Positions 33,275-42,268 are shown, counted from the stretch's first letter. The stretch: DNA of 43,377 nucleotides from Bacillota bacterium (GCA_023460515.1 JAEWPS010000015.1:1-43377); one strand, 5' to 3'. Translations and numbers: made by a program. The notes: generated from the sequence alone by a model not told the origin.

Positions 33275-34780
33275 ATGAGCAAAACGTTTGAGAAATTGCA
33301 GCCCTTCCTTGAAAAAGCCATGGCTTTTCAGTCAGCCCGTTCTCTCTTTGAATGGGATGACCAGACCACGGCCCCTTTTGAGGCTGCCGAGCACACCTCG
33401 AAGGTAGTGGGTATCTTATCGGATGAATACATGAAAAGCTTGATTAATGATGATGTACGAAAGCTCTTGAAAAAACTTCAGGAGAAGAAGGAACAGGAGG
33501 AGCTGACGGATACCCAAAAGGCCATCGTCAGGGAACTGGAGAAAACCTATGAGCAGCTGGAAAGCATTCCCCCCGAGGAATACCGCGCTTTTAATGAATA
33601 TACCTCCATCGCGAACCGAAGATGGGTCAAAGCAAAAAAGGATAATAATTATAGTGAGTTTGCCCCTTATCTGAGTAAGATTATAGAATATAAGAAGAAG
33701 TTTGCCGGTTATCGTGCCAAAGGCGACAAAAAACCCTATGAGGTGCTTCTTGGAGACTTTGACGAATGCTTTTTGATCGAGGATCTGGACCTTTTCTTTG
33801 ATAAGGTAAAGAAGGAACTGATCCCTCTCCTGGGGGCCGTTGCAAAAAAAGCAGATACCATTGATAAAAGCTATAATTACCTTTCCTATGATATAGCCAG
33901 GCAAAAGGAATTCTGCCGTTTCTTAAGCGGATATGTGGGCTTTGATTTTAACAAGGGTGTCCTTGCGGAAAGCGCCCATCCCTTCACATTACAGCTTCAC
34001 AACCATGATGTCAGAATTACCAGTCACTATCTGGAGAATAATTTGGAGAGCTCCATGTTCTCCACCATCCATGAATGCGGCCATGCACTTTATGAAATGA
34101 ATATCGATGATTCTATTACCCAGACTCTTGTAGGCGGCGGTGCCTCCATGGGAATGCATGAATCCCAATCCCGCTTTTACGAGAATCTCCTTGGGCGGAG
34201 CCGTGAATTCTGGGAGCCTATCTATGATAAGCTGGTGAATACTTATCCGGAGAATCTGCACGATATCACTCTGGATCATTTTATTCAGGGGATTAACAAG
34301 GCCGTCCCCAGCCTGATCCGCACCGAGGCGGATGAGCTTTCCTACTGCCTTCATATCATTATCCGCTATGAAATCGAAAAAATGATATTTGAAGAGGAGA
34401 TTGATATTCAGGAACTCCCCCGGATATGGAACCAGAAGTATCAGGATTATATGGGACTCACTCCGGCAACGGATTCGGAAGGCATTTTACAGGATACTCA
34501 TTGGTCCTACGGTGAGTTCGGCTATTTCCCTTCCTATGCCATAGGAACCGCCGCAGCTTCCCAGATTTATGCCTGTATGAAGGAGAACATGCCTCTTGAT
34601 CAATATTTGAAGGAAGGAAATCTGACTCCGATTCGCGAGTTCTTAAGAGATAATATTCACAGACACGGTGCTACCAGAAATACCAACCAGCTGCTTATGG
34701 ATGTATGCGGCGAGGAATTTAACGCAGATTATTATATCAAGTATCTGAAAGAGAAGTATGAAAAATTATACAATCTGTAG
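33275..34780 (+). CDS. Carboxypeptidase M32 (Taq family)
   Basis: The product has 501 residues from ATG 33275 with ACGGAGGAAAA just upstream. The zinc-binding motif HECGH (266-270) followed by ALYE, together with MGMHESQSRFYEN and FPSYAIGTAAASQIY, identifies an M32 metallocarboxypeptidase, a cytosolic enzyme of about 500 residues that removes C-terminal amino acids. There is no signal peptide. It has its own promoter and sits alone before argH. No regulatory partner is visible. Confidence 0.93.
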   Translation: MSKTFEKLQPFLEKAMAFQSARSLFEWDDQTTAPFEAAEHTSKVVGILSDEYMKSLINDDVRKLLKKLQEKKEQEELTDTQKAIVRELEKTYEQLESIPPEEYRAFNEYTSIANRRWVKAKKDNNYSEFAPYLSKIIEYKKKFAGYRAKGDKKPYEVLLGDFDECFLIEDLDLFFDKVKKELIPLLGAVAKKADTIDKSYNYLSYDIARQKEFCRFLSGYVGFDFNKGVLAESAHPFTLQLHNHDVRITSHYLENNLESSMFSTIHECGHALYEMNIDDSITQTLVGGGASMGMHESQSRFYENLLGRSREFWEPIYDKLVNTYPENLHDITLDHFIQGINKAVPSLIRTEADELSYCLHIIIRYEIEKMIFEEEIDIQELPRIWNQKYQDYMGLTPATDSEGILQDTHWSYGEFGYFPSYAIGTAAASQIYACMKENMPLDQYLKEGNLTPIREFLRDNIHRHGATRNTNQLLMDVCGEEFNADYYIKYLKEKYEKLYNL

Positions 34781-35011
34781 GTCTGCTTCTGCCATCCAAT
34801 ATTCAGGCTGCATTACTTATACTATGTTATGAACAACTGCTATTATTCATCCTTTAACCATAAACCAATTATGTATTATAATAACATTTTATGCATAATT
34901 ATAATATTCATCTTGCTTTCTTTAGAAAAAAGAGGTAATATAGTACCATTATAAGTACCGTAACAGGATTAAAATTTTAATACTATATCACACTCATAAC
35001 GGAGGTTAACG

Positions 35012-36385
35012 ATGAAACTATGGGGCGGACGCTTTACAAAAGAAACAAATCAACTTGTGCATAATTTTAATGCATCTATTTCCTTCGATCAGAAATTCTT
35101 CCGGCAGGATATTGCAGGAAGCATCGCCCATGTAACTATGCTGGCCAAACAGGGAATCCTGTCAGAATCGGAAAAGGAACAAATTATAGACGGACTTTCA
35201 CAGATTGAGGCAGATATCCAAAACGGCAGTCTGGAAATTGACCTGGAACAGGAAGATATTCACAGCTTTGTGGAGTCCCAGCTGATCAGCCGAATCGGCG
35301 AGGCCGGTAAGAAGCTGCATACCGGAAGGAGCCGAAATGATCAGGTCGCACTGGACATGAAGCTCTATACCCGGGATGAGATCAGAGAAATTGATGAGTT
35401 AATCAAGACTCTGATGATATCTCTTCATCACATCATGCAAGAGAATACCGATACCTTTATGCCAGGCTTTACCCATCTTCAGAAGGCTCAGCCGGTAACA
35501 CTGGCCCACCACATCGGAGCGTATTTTGAAATGTTTAAACGGGACAGACAGAGGCTGGAGGATATCACGAAGCGCCTAAACCTCTCTCCCCTTGGTTCCG
35601 GTGCCCTCGCAGGAACTACTTATCCTCTGGATCGCGACCTGACGGCAATGCTGCTGGGCTTTGACGGCCCAACCCTGAACAGCATGGATAGTGTATCGGA
35701 CCGGGATTATCTTATTGAACTGCTCAGCGCCCTGTCCACAATTATGATGCATCTGAGCCGCTTTTGTGAAGAGATTATCATATGGAACACCAATGAATAC
35801 CGCTTTATCGAGCTGGACGATGCCTATTCTACCGGCTCCAGTATCATGCCGCAGAAAAAGAATCCGGACATTGCCGAGCTGGTTCGCGGTAAGACAGGAC
35901 GGGTATACGGTGCACTGATGTCTCTGCTGACCGTAATGAAAGGGCTCCCCCTGGCCTATAATAAGGATATGCAGGAGGATAAGGAATTCACCTTTGATGC
36001 AATTGATACGGTTAAGGGCTGTCTTGCCCTCTTTTACGGCATGGTCTCTACCATGAAATTCAACACGGAGATTATGTCCGAAAGTGCAAAGAACGGATTT
36101 ACCAATGCAACAGATGCTGCAGATTATCTGGTTACCAAGGGAGTCCCCTTCCGGGATGCCCACGGTATTGTAGGCCGCCTGGTTCTCTACTGCATCGAAA
36201 AGGATATCTCATTAGAGCAGATGAGTCTGGAGGAATTCCAGCAAATAAGCCCGGTGTTCGATGAAGATATCTACTCTGCAATCAGTATGACCGCCTGCGT
36301 AAATAAACGCAATACCATTGGCGCTCCCGGTCAGGAGGCTATGGCAAGGGTGCTTCAACTTAATGCCACATACCTCGGAGTATAG
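35012..36385 (+). CDS. argH: Argininosuccinate lyase
   Basis: The product has 457 residues, and CGGAGG lies about 6 nt before the ATG. The start MKLWGGRF, the block HTGRSRNDQVALD, FTHLQKAQPVTL and the signature GSSIMPQKKNPD are diagnostic. The enzyme splits argininosuccinate into arginine and fumarate, the last step of arginine synthesis. argG is not beside it in this window. The 231-nt upstream region is AT-rich; I saw no convincing ArgR box. A terminator-like hairpin lies about 105 nt after the stop. Confidence 0.97.
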   Translation: MKLWGGRFTKETNQLVHNFNASISFDQKFFRQDIAGSIAHVTMLAKQGILSESEKEQIIDGLSQIEADIQNGSLEIDLEQEDIHSFVESQLISRIGEAGKKLHTGRSRNDQVALDMKLYTRDEIREIDELIKTLMISLHHIMQENTDTFMPGFTHLQKAQPVTLAHHIGAYFEMFKRDRQRLEDITKRLNLSPLGSGALAGTTYPLDRDLTAMLLGFDGPTLNSMDSVSDRDYLIELLSALSTIMMHLSRFCEEIIIWNTNEYRFIELDDAYSTGSSIMPQKKNPDIAELVRGKTGRVYGALMSLLTVMKGLPLAYNKDMQEDKEFTFDAIDTVKGCLALFYGMVSTMKFNTEIMSESAKNGFTNATDAADYLVTKGVPFRDAHGIVGRLVLYCIEKDISLEQMSLEEFQQISPVFDEDIYSAISMTACVNKRNTIGAPGQEAMARVLQLNATYLGV

Positions 36386-36490
36386 CGGTAGAACCTCTAT
36401 ACTCCATCGGCAGTGCTCCTCTCCTTCATCAGAACCCCATTGGAATCAGCGGTGGCTCTGTTTTCAGGATTATGCAATATAGCGAGAATA

Positions 36491-36545
36491 GAGTGTGACT
36501 GTGACTCATGTAACTTCAATGCAGCCACAGCCACACTCCTTGTTT
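36491..36545 (+). terminator. Terminator-like hairpin after argH
   Basis: GAGTGTGACTGTGACT (36491-36506) pairs with AGCCACAGCCACACTC (36523-36538) with two A-C mismatches, followed by CTTGTTTT. On the minus strand the mismatches become G-U pairs. It lies within a 693-nt stretch (36386-37078) that otherwise contains only the hairpin repeats and a promoter. Confidence 0.5.
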
Positions 36546-36711
36546 TCCTCTGCGACGGCTTGAGCAAATTCAATCTATTTTACCTTATGTCTTCTCTTGT
36601 TTCTTTCGAATTCTCTGGTTATTCCTCCTATACCATTCATAGATTGAGAAGCATTCATGAATTAATACAGATCGCATCGCTGTGAGAATGTCCATTGCAG
36701 TAACAGACCAT

Positions 36712-36903
36712 AACTATATTACAGGAGCAAAATTCATGCTCCTGTAATCATGATGCACGGCTCAATAGCAGCGCCTTTTCTCAGAAGCTAAAATGCAGCT
36801 TCTGAGAACTTATATTACAGGAACAAAATTCATGCTCCTGTAATCGCAATGCACGGCTCAAAAACAGCGCCTTTTCTCAGAAGCCAGAATGCAGCTTCTG
36901 AGA
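36712..36903. repeat. Hairpin repeat element, two tandem 96-nt units
   Basis: Units at 36712-36807 and 36808-36903 are nearly identical, and the first bases of a third (ACTTATATTATAGG) follow at 36904. Each unit has a first stem TTACAGG(A)(G/A)C / GCTCCTGTAA with the loop AAAATTCAT. A middle part is GATGCACGGCTC...GCGCCTTTT, and the last stem is TCTCAGAAGC(T/C) / (A/G)GCTTCTGAGA or similar. The related array at 40797 has the same layout and length. Confidence 0.85.
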
Positions 36904-36974
36904 ACTTATATTATAGGTATTATAGGGGTATGAAATCTATGAAATTCAGGCGTGAAATTCTGGCACTTTATACA

Positions 36975-37003
36975 TTGACACATTTTTAACAATGATTTAT
37001 ACT
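36975..37003 (+). promoter_or_regulatory. Promoter of the hydrogenase operon
   Basis: TTGACA (36975-36980), a 17-nt spacer and TATACT (36998-37003) form a near-consensus sigma-A promoter. It is about 75 nt before the first gene of the operon. Confidence 0.75.
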
Positions 37004-37078
37004 GAAATAGATTGTATATAGAACACCAAAATTTCAAAGTTTTAAGTAATTCTTTATAGAATGAAAGGGGTTTGAATT

Positions 37079-37321
37079 ATGAATATTCATGTCTGTGTCG
37101 GCAGCTCTTGCCATATCAAGGGCTCCTATGATATTATACAGCTTCTGCGGGATGCAATCGCTGAACATCAGCTTGAGAATACGGTTACTCTTTCTGCGGC
37201 TTTCTGTCTTGGACGCTGTACAGATGGCGTTACCGTTAAAATCAATGATGAAGTCATCTGCGGCGTGTCCCGGGAAAGTTTTTCCCACTTCTTTGAAGAG
37301 AATGTTCTTACCAAAATATAA
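37079..37321 (+). CDS. NuoE/HydC-like [2Fe-2S] thioredoxin-fold protein
   Basis: The product has 80 residues, and AAAGGGG lies before the ATG. The spacing CVGSSC (Cys6, Cys11), then CLGRC, is the four-cysteine [2Fe-2S] pattern of the NuoE/HydC and TRX-like ferredoxin family, here in minimal form. It probably passes electrons to or from the hydrogenase-like protein encoded 38 nt downstream. A near-consensus promoter precedes it, so it is the first gene of the three-gene operon. Confidence 0.85.
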   Translation: MNIHVCVGSSCHIKGSYDIIQLLRDAIAEHQLENTVTLSAAFCLGRCTDGVTVKINDEVICGVSRESFSHFFEENVLTKI

Positions 37322-37359
37322 CACTACATCATATATCTCATCTAAAAGGTCGTGATTGA

Positions 37360-39048
37360 ATGAATTATTACATACAGCTGAAAAAATCCAATTGCAAGAA
37401 CTGCTACAAATGTATCCGCCACTGTCCTGTGAAATCAATCCGTTTCTCCGATCATCAGGCACACATTGTCAAAGAGCAATGCATCCTGTGCGGCGAGTGC
37501 TTCGTTGCCTGCCCTCAGAATGCCAAGCAAATCCGCAGTGATATCAGCATTGCCAGAGAACTGCTAGCTTCCGGAAAACCGGTCTATGCCAGTTTGGCCC
37601 CTTCCTTTATTGCAAATTATGAAGGAGCGGACCTCGCTTCTCTTGCAGATGCATTGCAAAAGCTCGGTTTTGCAGGAGTGGAAGAAACTGCAATCGGGGC
37701 TACCATTGTCAAAAAGCAATACGAGTCGATGATCCGCAGCGGAGATGGCAAAGCAATCATCTCCTCCTGCTGCCATACAGTTAATACCCTGATCCAAAAA
37801 TATTATCCCGAGGCTCTTCCCTATCTTGCCCCGGTACTTTCACCGATGCAGGCCCATTGTGTGAAGTTAAAGGAGGAGCACCCTGAAGCTTATACCGTCT
37901 TTTTGGGTCCCTGCATCTCCAAAAAGGAAGAGGCAGAACTATATCCCGGGATTGTTGATTGTGCCCTGACCTTTGAAGAGCTCTCCTCCTGGCTGCGGGA
38001 GGAGAATATTACGCTTCTTTCCTCCGATAATACTCCGGCTGCGGCCCAGGAGCGCGGACGTGCCAGATTATTTCCCACTCCCGGCGGCATCATACGTTCT
38101 ATGTTCACAGAATCTCTGGATTATGACTTTATCACAATTGACGGAATCGATAACTGTATGAAGGCTCTGGACAATATAGTGAGCGGGGAACTTAAGAATT
38201 GCTTTATCGAAATGTCCGCCTGCTCCGGAAGCTGTGTCGGAGGGCCTGCCATGGACAAGGAGCATCGAATGCCTCTCACCGATTTTGTGAGAGTCAACCG
38301 CTTTGCCAGGGAAGAGGATTTTGCCGTCGAATTTTCCTATGATGACCGGCTTGCTAAGCATTTCTCCTATCTGGGCTTTCCCAGACAGATGCCGGGAAGC
38401 AATGCCGTTCAGGAGATCCTTCATAAAATGGGAAAATCCCAGCCGGAGCAGGAGCTAAACTGCGGAAGCTGCGGATATAATACTTGCCGGGATAAAGCAA
38501 TTGCTGTGCTTCAGGGAAAAGCCGACCTGACCATGTGTCTTCCGTACCTGAAAGAAAAGGCAGAGAATTTTTCGGATAATATTATCTATAATATGCCCAA
38601 CGGAGTTCTTGTTCTGAACGAGGATTTGGAGGTTCAGCAGGTCAACCGGGCTGCCCGACAGATATTAAACATTAAGCATAAAAGTGATATTCTCGGCGCC
38701 CCGGTGGTGCGCCTCCTTAATCCGACCTCCTATCTTGAGGTTATGACCGGCGGACACAATATCCATGATAAACTGGTCTACCTTGCCGATTACCAGAAAT
38801 ACGTTGAGGAGACTATTATTTATGACAAGACGTATCATATTATTATTAGCATCATGAAGGATATTACCGCTGAGGAGAACGCGAGGCTGAAAAAGGAACA
38901 GATCAGCAAGCAAACCATGGAAATTACAGATAAAGTGATTGAAAAGCAGATGCGCGTCGTTCAGGAGATTGCTTCCCTGCTTGGGGAAACCACCGCGGAG
39001 ACTAAGATTGCCCTGACGAATCTAAAGGAGAATCTGAGAAATGAATAA
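37360..39048 (+). CDS. Sensory-type [FeFe]-hydrogenase with PAS domain
   Basis: The product has 562 residues. Two [4Fe-4S] ferredoxin motifs come first (Cys12/15/18/22 and Cys41/44/47/51). The H-cluster domain follows: SSCCH (Cys137-138), GPCISKKEE (Cys185) and EMSACSGSC (Cys288, Cys292), so all cluster cysteines are kept. In the first motif the usual Pro is replaced by His139. Then comes a four-cysteine FeS motif (Cys368, 371, 376, 393), a PAS domain (about 405-510) and a short coiled-coil end. This layout fits the group C, putatively H2-sensing, [FeFe]-hydrogenases. The next gene overlaps by 8 nt and is a SpoIIE phosphatase, the expected output partner. Confidence 0.9.
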   Translation: MNYYIQLKKSNCKNCYKCIRHCPVKSIRFSDHQAHIVKEQCILCGECFVACPQNAKQIRSDISIARELLASGKPVYASLAPSFIANYEGADLASLADALQKLGFAGVEETAIGATIVKKQYESMIRSGDGKAIISSCCHTVNTLIQKYYPEALPYLAPVLSPMQAHCVKLKEEHPEAYTVFLGPCISKKEEAELYPGIVDCALTFEELSSWLREENITLLSSDNTPAAAQERGRARLFPTPGGIIRSMFTESLDYDFITIDGIDNCMKALDNIVSGELKNCFIEMSACSGSCVGGPAMDKEHRMPLTDFVRVNRFAREEDFAVEFSYDDRLAKHFSYLGFPRQMPGSNAVQEILHKMGKSQPEQELNCGSCGYNTCRDKAIAVLQGKADLTMCLPYLKEKAENFSDNIIYNMPNGVLVLNEDLEVQQVNRAARQILNIKHKSDILGAPVVRLLNPTSYLEVMTGGHNIHDKLVYLADYQKYVEETIIYDKTYHIIISIMKDITAEENARLKKEQISKQTMEITDKVIEKQMRVVQEIASLLGETTAETKIALTNLKENLRNE

Positions 39049-40213
39049 TTTGTGTACCGATATCGGCTTTCATAGCCTGATTAAGCATGGAGAGCAGTTG
39101 TGCGGAGACCATGTAGAGGTGGTGGAGGGCGGTGACGGTTCCGTTGTTATGGTGCTTGCAGACGGACTGGGCAGCGGAGTGAAGGCAAATATCCTGTCCA
39201 CACTCACCTCCAAGATCATATCCACCATGATGGCCAACCATATGCCTCTGGAAGACTGTGTCACCACGGTCGCCTCTACCCTTCCGGTTTGTGAGAAGCG
39301 GGGAATTGCCTACTCTACCTTTACCATCATTCGAGTTGTTGATAATAAGCTGGCTGAGGTGATACAATACGACAATCCTCATGTCATTCTGCTTCGTAAT
39401 GGGATCAATTGTGATTATGATAGAATCAGCATGCAAATCGGTGATAAAAACATCTATAAGTCGAAGATTGAACTTTCTCCCGGCGATGTTCTGGTGGCCA
39501 TGAGTGACGGTGCTGTATATGCCGGTGTGGGAAGGACCCTGAATTTCGGCTGGCAGCGTGAAAATATTATTGAGTTTCTGGAGGCAGTGTACGAACGCAG
39601 CTACTCCTCCAAGGTGGTTGCCACGATTTTGCTGGATCAATGCTCCCTGCTGTACGGCGGTTTCCCGGGAGATGATACCACCATCGCCGCTGTAAAGATA
39701 CGTAGCCGCCAGCCCATTAACCTGATGATCGGGCCTCCCTCGGATCCCAATGATTTGCATAAGATGCTTTCTCTCTTTTTCTCTAAGGAAGGTAAGCGTA
39801 TCGTCTGCGGAGGGACCACATCAGCTCTTGCCGCCGAATATCTCGGAAAAGAGCTGATTACCAGCATTGATTATCCCGATCCGCAGATTCCCCCCATCTC
39901 CAGGGTGGAAGGAATTGATCTGGTTACAGAAGGTGTCATTACTTTCAGCCGTGTTCTCCAATATGCCAAGAGCTATATTGAAGATAATGCCTGTTATATT
40001 CAGTGGAGCAGTAAGAAGGATGCTGCTTCTCTTATCACTCAGCTGCTGTTTGAAGAAGCAACCGATATTAATTTCTATGTGGGAAGGGCAATTAACCCAG
40101 CCCATCAGAACCCAAATCTGCCGATTAATTTCAGCATTAAGATGCGTCTTGTAGATGAGCTGGCCGATTGTCTGCGTAAGATGGGCAAGCGGATTAATGT
40201 CAGCTATTTTTAA
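39041..40213 (+). CDS. SpoIIE-family PP2C phosphatase with C-terminal extension
   Basis: The product has 390 residues. ATG 39041 overlaps the hydrogenase stop by 8 nt and follows AAAGGAG, so the two are translationally coupled. The first 230 residues are a PPM phosphatase with Asp in CGDHVEV, VLADGLGSG, VAMSDG and GDDTTIA, the metal ligands of SpoIIE-type phosphatases. Residues about 230-390 form a second domain (LMIGPPSDPNDLHKMLSLFF, then IVCGGTTSALAAEYLGK) that I cannot name. It would dephosphorylate a protein, for example an anti-sigma factor antagonist, in response to the redox or H2 state sensed by the hydrogenase. No antagonist gene is adjacent. Confidence 0.88.
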   Translation: MNNLCTDIGFHSLIKHGEQLCGDHVEVVEGGDGSVVMVLADGLGSGVKANILSTLTSKIISTMMANHMPLEDCVTTVASTLPVCEKRGIAYSTFTIIRVVDNKLAEVIQYDNPHVILLRNGINCDYDRISMQIGDKNIYKSKIELSPGDVLVAMSDGAVYAGVGRTLNFGWQRENIIEFLEAVYERSYSSKVVATILLDQCSLLYGGFPGDDTTIAAVKIRSRQPINLMIGPPSDPNDLHKMLSLFFSKEGKRIVCGGTTSALAAEYLGKELITSIDYPDPQIPPISRVEGIDLVTEGVITFSRVLQYAKSYIEDNACYIQWSSKKDAASLITQLLFEEATDINFYVGRAINPAHQNPNLPINFSIKMRLVDELADCLRKMGKRINVSYF

Positions 40214-40229
40214 GGAGATCAAAGCTCCA

Positions 40230-40772
40230 TTATTTATCTACACTATAATCAATATCACGGAACCAGGTAAAGTCCGGATATTTGAAAAGTGCCTTTCCCC
40301 GGATATCCTTCCGGGGAACAAATTTATCTACCCAATATCTTGAGTCTCCGGATTCATTACGGTTATCACCCATCATCCAGTAATGTCCTTCCGGAATCTC
40401 ATAGGGACCGAAGGATCCTTCCATATCCTCTCTGAGGTAATCCTCTTCTATGGGCTGTCCATCAATATAAACCACTCCGTCATGACCTTCTACCGTCTCA
40501 CCGGGCAAACCGATAATTCTTTTGATATAATCATCCCCATCCTCTTCCTCAGGATTATCAAACACTACGATATCGCCGCGTTCCGGGTCCTGAAAGAGAT
40601 ATGCCAAACGCAGAATCACGACCTTTTCCTCTACCATAAAAGTATTCTCCATGGAGGGAGTGGGGGAACTGATCTTATATATCACCCATTTGTTGATCGC
40701 CATCGCCAATACGAATGCAATCACTATAATTAATACCCAGCTTATTATTTCCTTAACTATCTTATTATTCAT
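40230..40772 (-). CDS. lepB: Signal peptidase I, first paralog
   Basis: The product has 180 residues from ATG 40772 (GGAG 7 nt upstream); the in-frame ATG 40784 lies before that site. One N-terminal membrane anchor (about 9-27) is followed by the nucleophile Ser40 in PTPSMENT, the general base Lys84 in DYIKRIIGLPGE, and GDNRNESGDSRYW. It is a type I signal peptidase (S26) that cleaves signal peptides outside the membrane. The catalytic Ser is preceded by Pro-Thr-Pro rather than the usual Thr/Ser-Gly. A second paralog lies about 230 nt away on the same strand, separated by the hairpin repeat array. Confidence 0.93.
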   Translation of the reverse strand: MNNKIVKEIISWVLIIVIAFVLAMAINKWVIYKISSPTPSMENTFMVEEKVVILRLAYLFQDPERGDIVVFDNPEEEDGDDYIKRIIGLPGETVEGHDGVVYIDGQPIEEDYLREDMEGSFGPYEIPEGHYWMMGDNRNESGDSRYWVDKFVPRKDIRGKALFKYPDFTWFRDIDYSVDK

Positions 40773-40796
40773 AATATACTCCATTTCAGTGATATT

Positions 40797-40989
40797 GTCG
40801 GAGCAAATTCTTGTTCCGATAACTTATATTACAGTAACATAATACGTGTTCCTGTAATCACGATGCACGGCGCAAGACCAGCGCCTTTTATCGGAAGTTA
40901 AAGTGCAACTTCCGATAACTTATATTACAGTAACAAAATTCATATTCCTGTAATCGAGATGCACGGCGCAGGTACGGCGCCTTTTATAG
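40797..40989. repeat. Hairpin repeat element, second array
   Basis: A complete 96-nt unit lies at 40822-40917 and a partial one at 40918 to about 40989. The last stem of a preceding unit is at 40797-40821 (TCGGAGCAA / TTGTTCCGA). The layout is the same as at 36712: first stem starting TATTACAGTAAC, middle hairpin GGCGC / GCGCC with TTTT, and last stem TATCGGAAGTT / AACTTCCGATA. The stem bases differ from those at 36712 but stay paired. Confidence 0.85.
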
Positions 40990-41003
40990 TCGTATTTTGT
41001 TGG

Positions 41004-41534
41004 TTAGGGATATACCACCGTTGAGAACCAAGTCAGCTTGGGATATTTTAATACGGCTTTCCCTTCTATTTTATCCCGCTTCACATACTTATTATCCCAG
41101 TATCTTGAATCTGCAGAATTATTGCGGTTATCGCCCATCATAAAATAATAGCCTTCCGGGATCTCATAGGGACCGAAATCACTGTCTAATTCTGAGGTAA
41201 CATAGGGTTCCTCCAAGGGTCTTCCATCGATATAAACCAATCCGTCCCTGCCCTCGATTGTCTCTCCGGGTAAACCGATGATTCTCTTGATATAGTCCAT
41301 TTGTTCATCGTCCGGGAAAGGAAATACCACGATATCACCTCTCTGCGGATCACTGAATAAGTATGCCAGCCGGAAGGTTGTCGCCCGATCACCGACCATG
41401 ATCGTATTCTCCATGGAGCCGGTAGGTACCTCCACATTAAACATAACATATTTCTTTATTAAGGCAGCCAATATAATGGCAAAAACAAAAACCATAATCC
41501 AGCTAAAAACTTCTTTTATAATCTTCATTCTCAT
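41004..41534 (-). CDS. lepB: Signal peptidase I, second paralog
   Basis: The product has 176 residues from ATG 41534, with AAGGGGAG about 5 nt upstream; ATG 41570 is in frame but has no site. One membrane anchor (about 9-26) is followed by Ser40 in PTGSMENT, Lys83 in DYIKRIIGLPGE, and GDNRNNSADSRYW. These are the standard S26 motifs. It closely resembles the paralog at 40230, so the pair probably arose by tandem duplication. Bacilli and Clostridia often carry several signal peptidases with different preferences. Confidence 0.94.
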   Translation of the reverse strand: MRMKIIKEVFSWIMVFVFAIILAALIKKYVMFNVEVPTGSMENTIMVGDRATTFRLAYLFSDPQRGDIVVFPFPDDEQMDYIKRIIGLPGETIEGRDGLVYIDGRPLEEPYVTSELDSDFGPYEIPEGYYFMMGDNRNNSADSRYWDNKYVKRDKIEGKAVLKYPKLTWFSTVVYP

Positions 41535-41617
41535 GATGCTCCCCTTTTCTGCGTATCGAATGCAAATCACAAAGCATATAAGCCATTATACCCCTTGGAT
41601 AATTTTTTGTAAATAAG

Positions 41618-41650
41618 AAAGGAGAGATTTCCAGCCATGGAAGCCTCTCC
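41618..41650 (-). terminator. Terminator of the DUF3267 gene
   Basis: On the minus strand GGAGAGGCTTCC (41650-41639) pairs with GGAAATCTCTCC (41632-41621), with one internal mismatch pair, followed by TTTCTTATTT. It lies about 36 nt after the DUF3267 stop. Confidence 0.65.
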
Positions 41651-41686
41651 CTTATTTGTATATACTATTTTATCCTGCCGCCAGGT

Positions 41687-42268
41687 TTAATTTGTTTTAG
41701 AATACACTGTCATAGATACGCCCATATCTTGTGTTAGTATATCATTTGGTAACCTTCTCATGATCAAAGACACATATAAATCTCCTGCCGCCCCTGATAT
41801 ATTTGTTATCTGTATATAAAATATAAACCAAAACCAGTTTATGGGCCCAAGAATATTTATTATGGCAAGAATAAGTCCGAATAGGACGATGGGAGACAAT
41901 GCAATAATTATATAATGTTTCTTGTTAAAAAATGCCTCGCTGCCGGCATATGCATATAATCCATTAAATCCATACTTTGGTTTAATTCCGCTGAATTTTT
42001 TCATAAAAAAGCCATGAACAGCTTCATGAGCCAGCACGTATAATATAAGGGCGGGGATGAGCAGAAGGAGAATAAAGAACTCTCCATTTTCGTTACGTAC
42101 AATTCTTATAAATACCTTGGACAAAGGTACAAATACATTGGCAATTAATATCATTATTGCTGCTATTATTAAAGCGAGGCCATTGACTAATAAAGCCTCT
42201 TTTTTATTTGCTTTTAAATCTATTCTCCTTATTTCCGAATATCCTTCCGGCAAATTAGTTACACTCAT
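41687..42268 (-). CDS. DUF3267 membrane metalloprotease-like protein
   Basis: The product has 193 residues from ATG 42268, preceded by AAGGAGG. Four hydrophobic segments lie at about residues 28-48, 63-80, 118-140 and 143-165. The motif HEAVHGFF (His81, Glu82, His85) is an HExxH zinc site at the end of the second segment. This matches DUF3267 (putative site-2-like metalloprotease). A conserved NG.YAY follows. The substrate is unknown. It is a monocistronic leftward gene with its own terminator. Confidence 0.85.
   Translation of the reverse strand: MSVTNLPEGYSEIRRIDLKANKKEALLVNGLALIIAAIMILIANVFVPLSKVFIRIVRNENGEFFILLLLIPALILYVLAHEAVHGFFMKKFSGIKPKYGFNGLYAYAGSEAFFNKKHYIIIALSPIVLFGLILAIINILGPINWFWFIFYIQITNISGAAGDLYVSLIMRRLPNDILTQDMGVSMTVYSKTN

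Noticed and set aside
34850..34920. Possible ArgR box upstream of argH
   Set aside because: TGCAT and ATTCA half-sites are present in the AT-rich DNA, but the spacing does not fit the 18-bp ARG box.
36413..36685. A 90-codon frame between argH and the repeat array
   Set aside because: It has no ribosome binding site and its composition is unlike the coding neighbours. It overlaps the argH terminator-like hairpin, so I treat it as noncoding.
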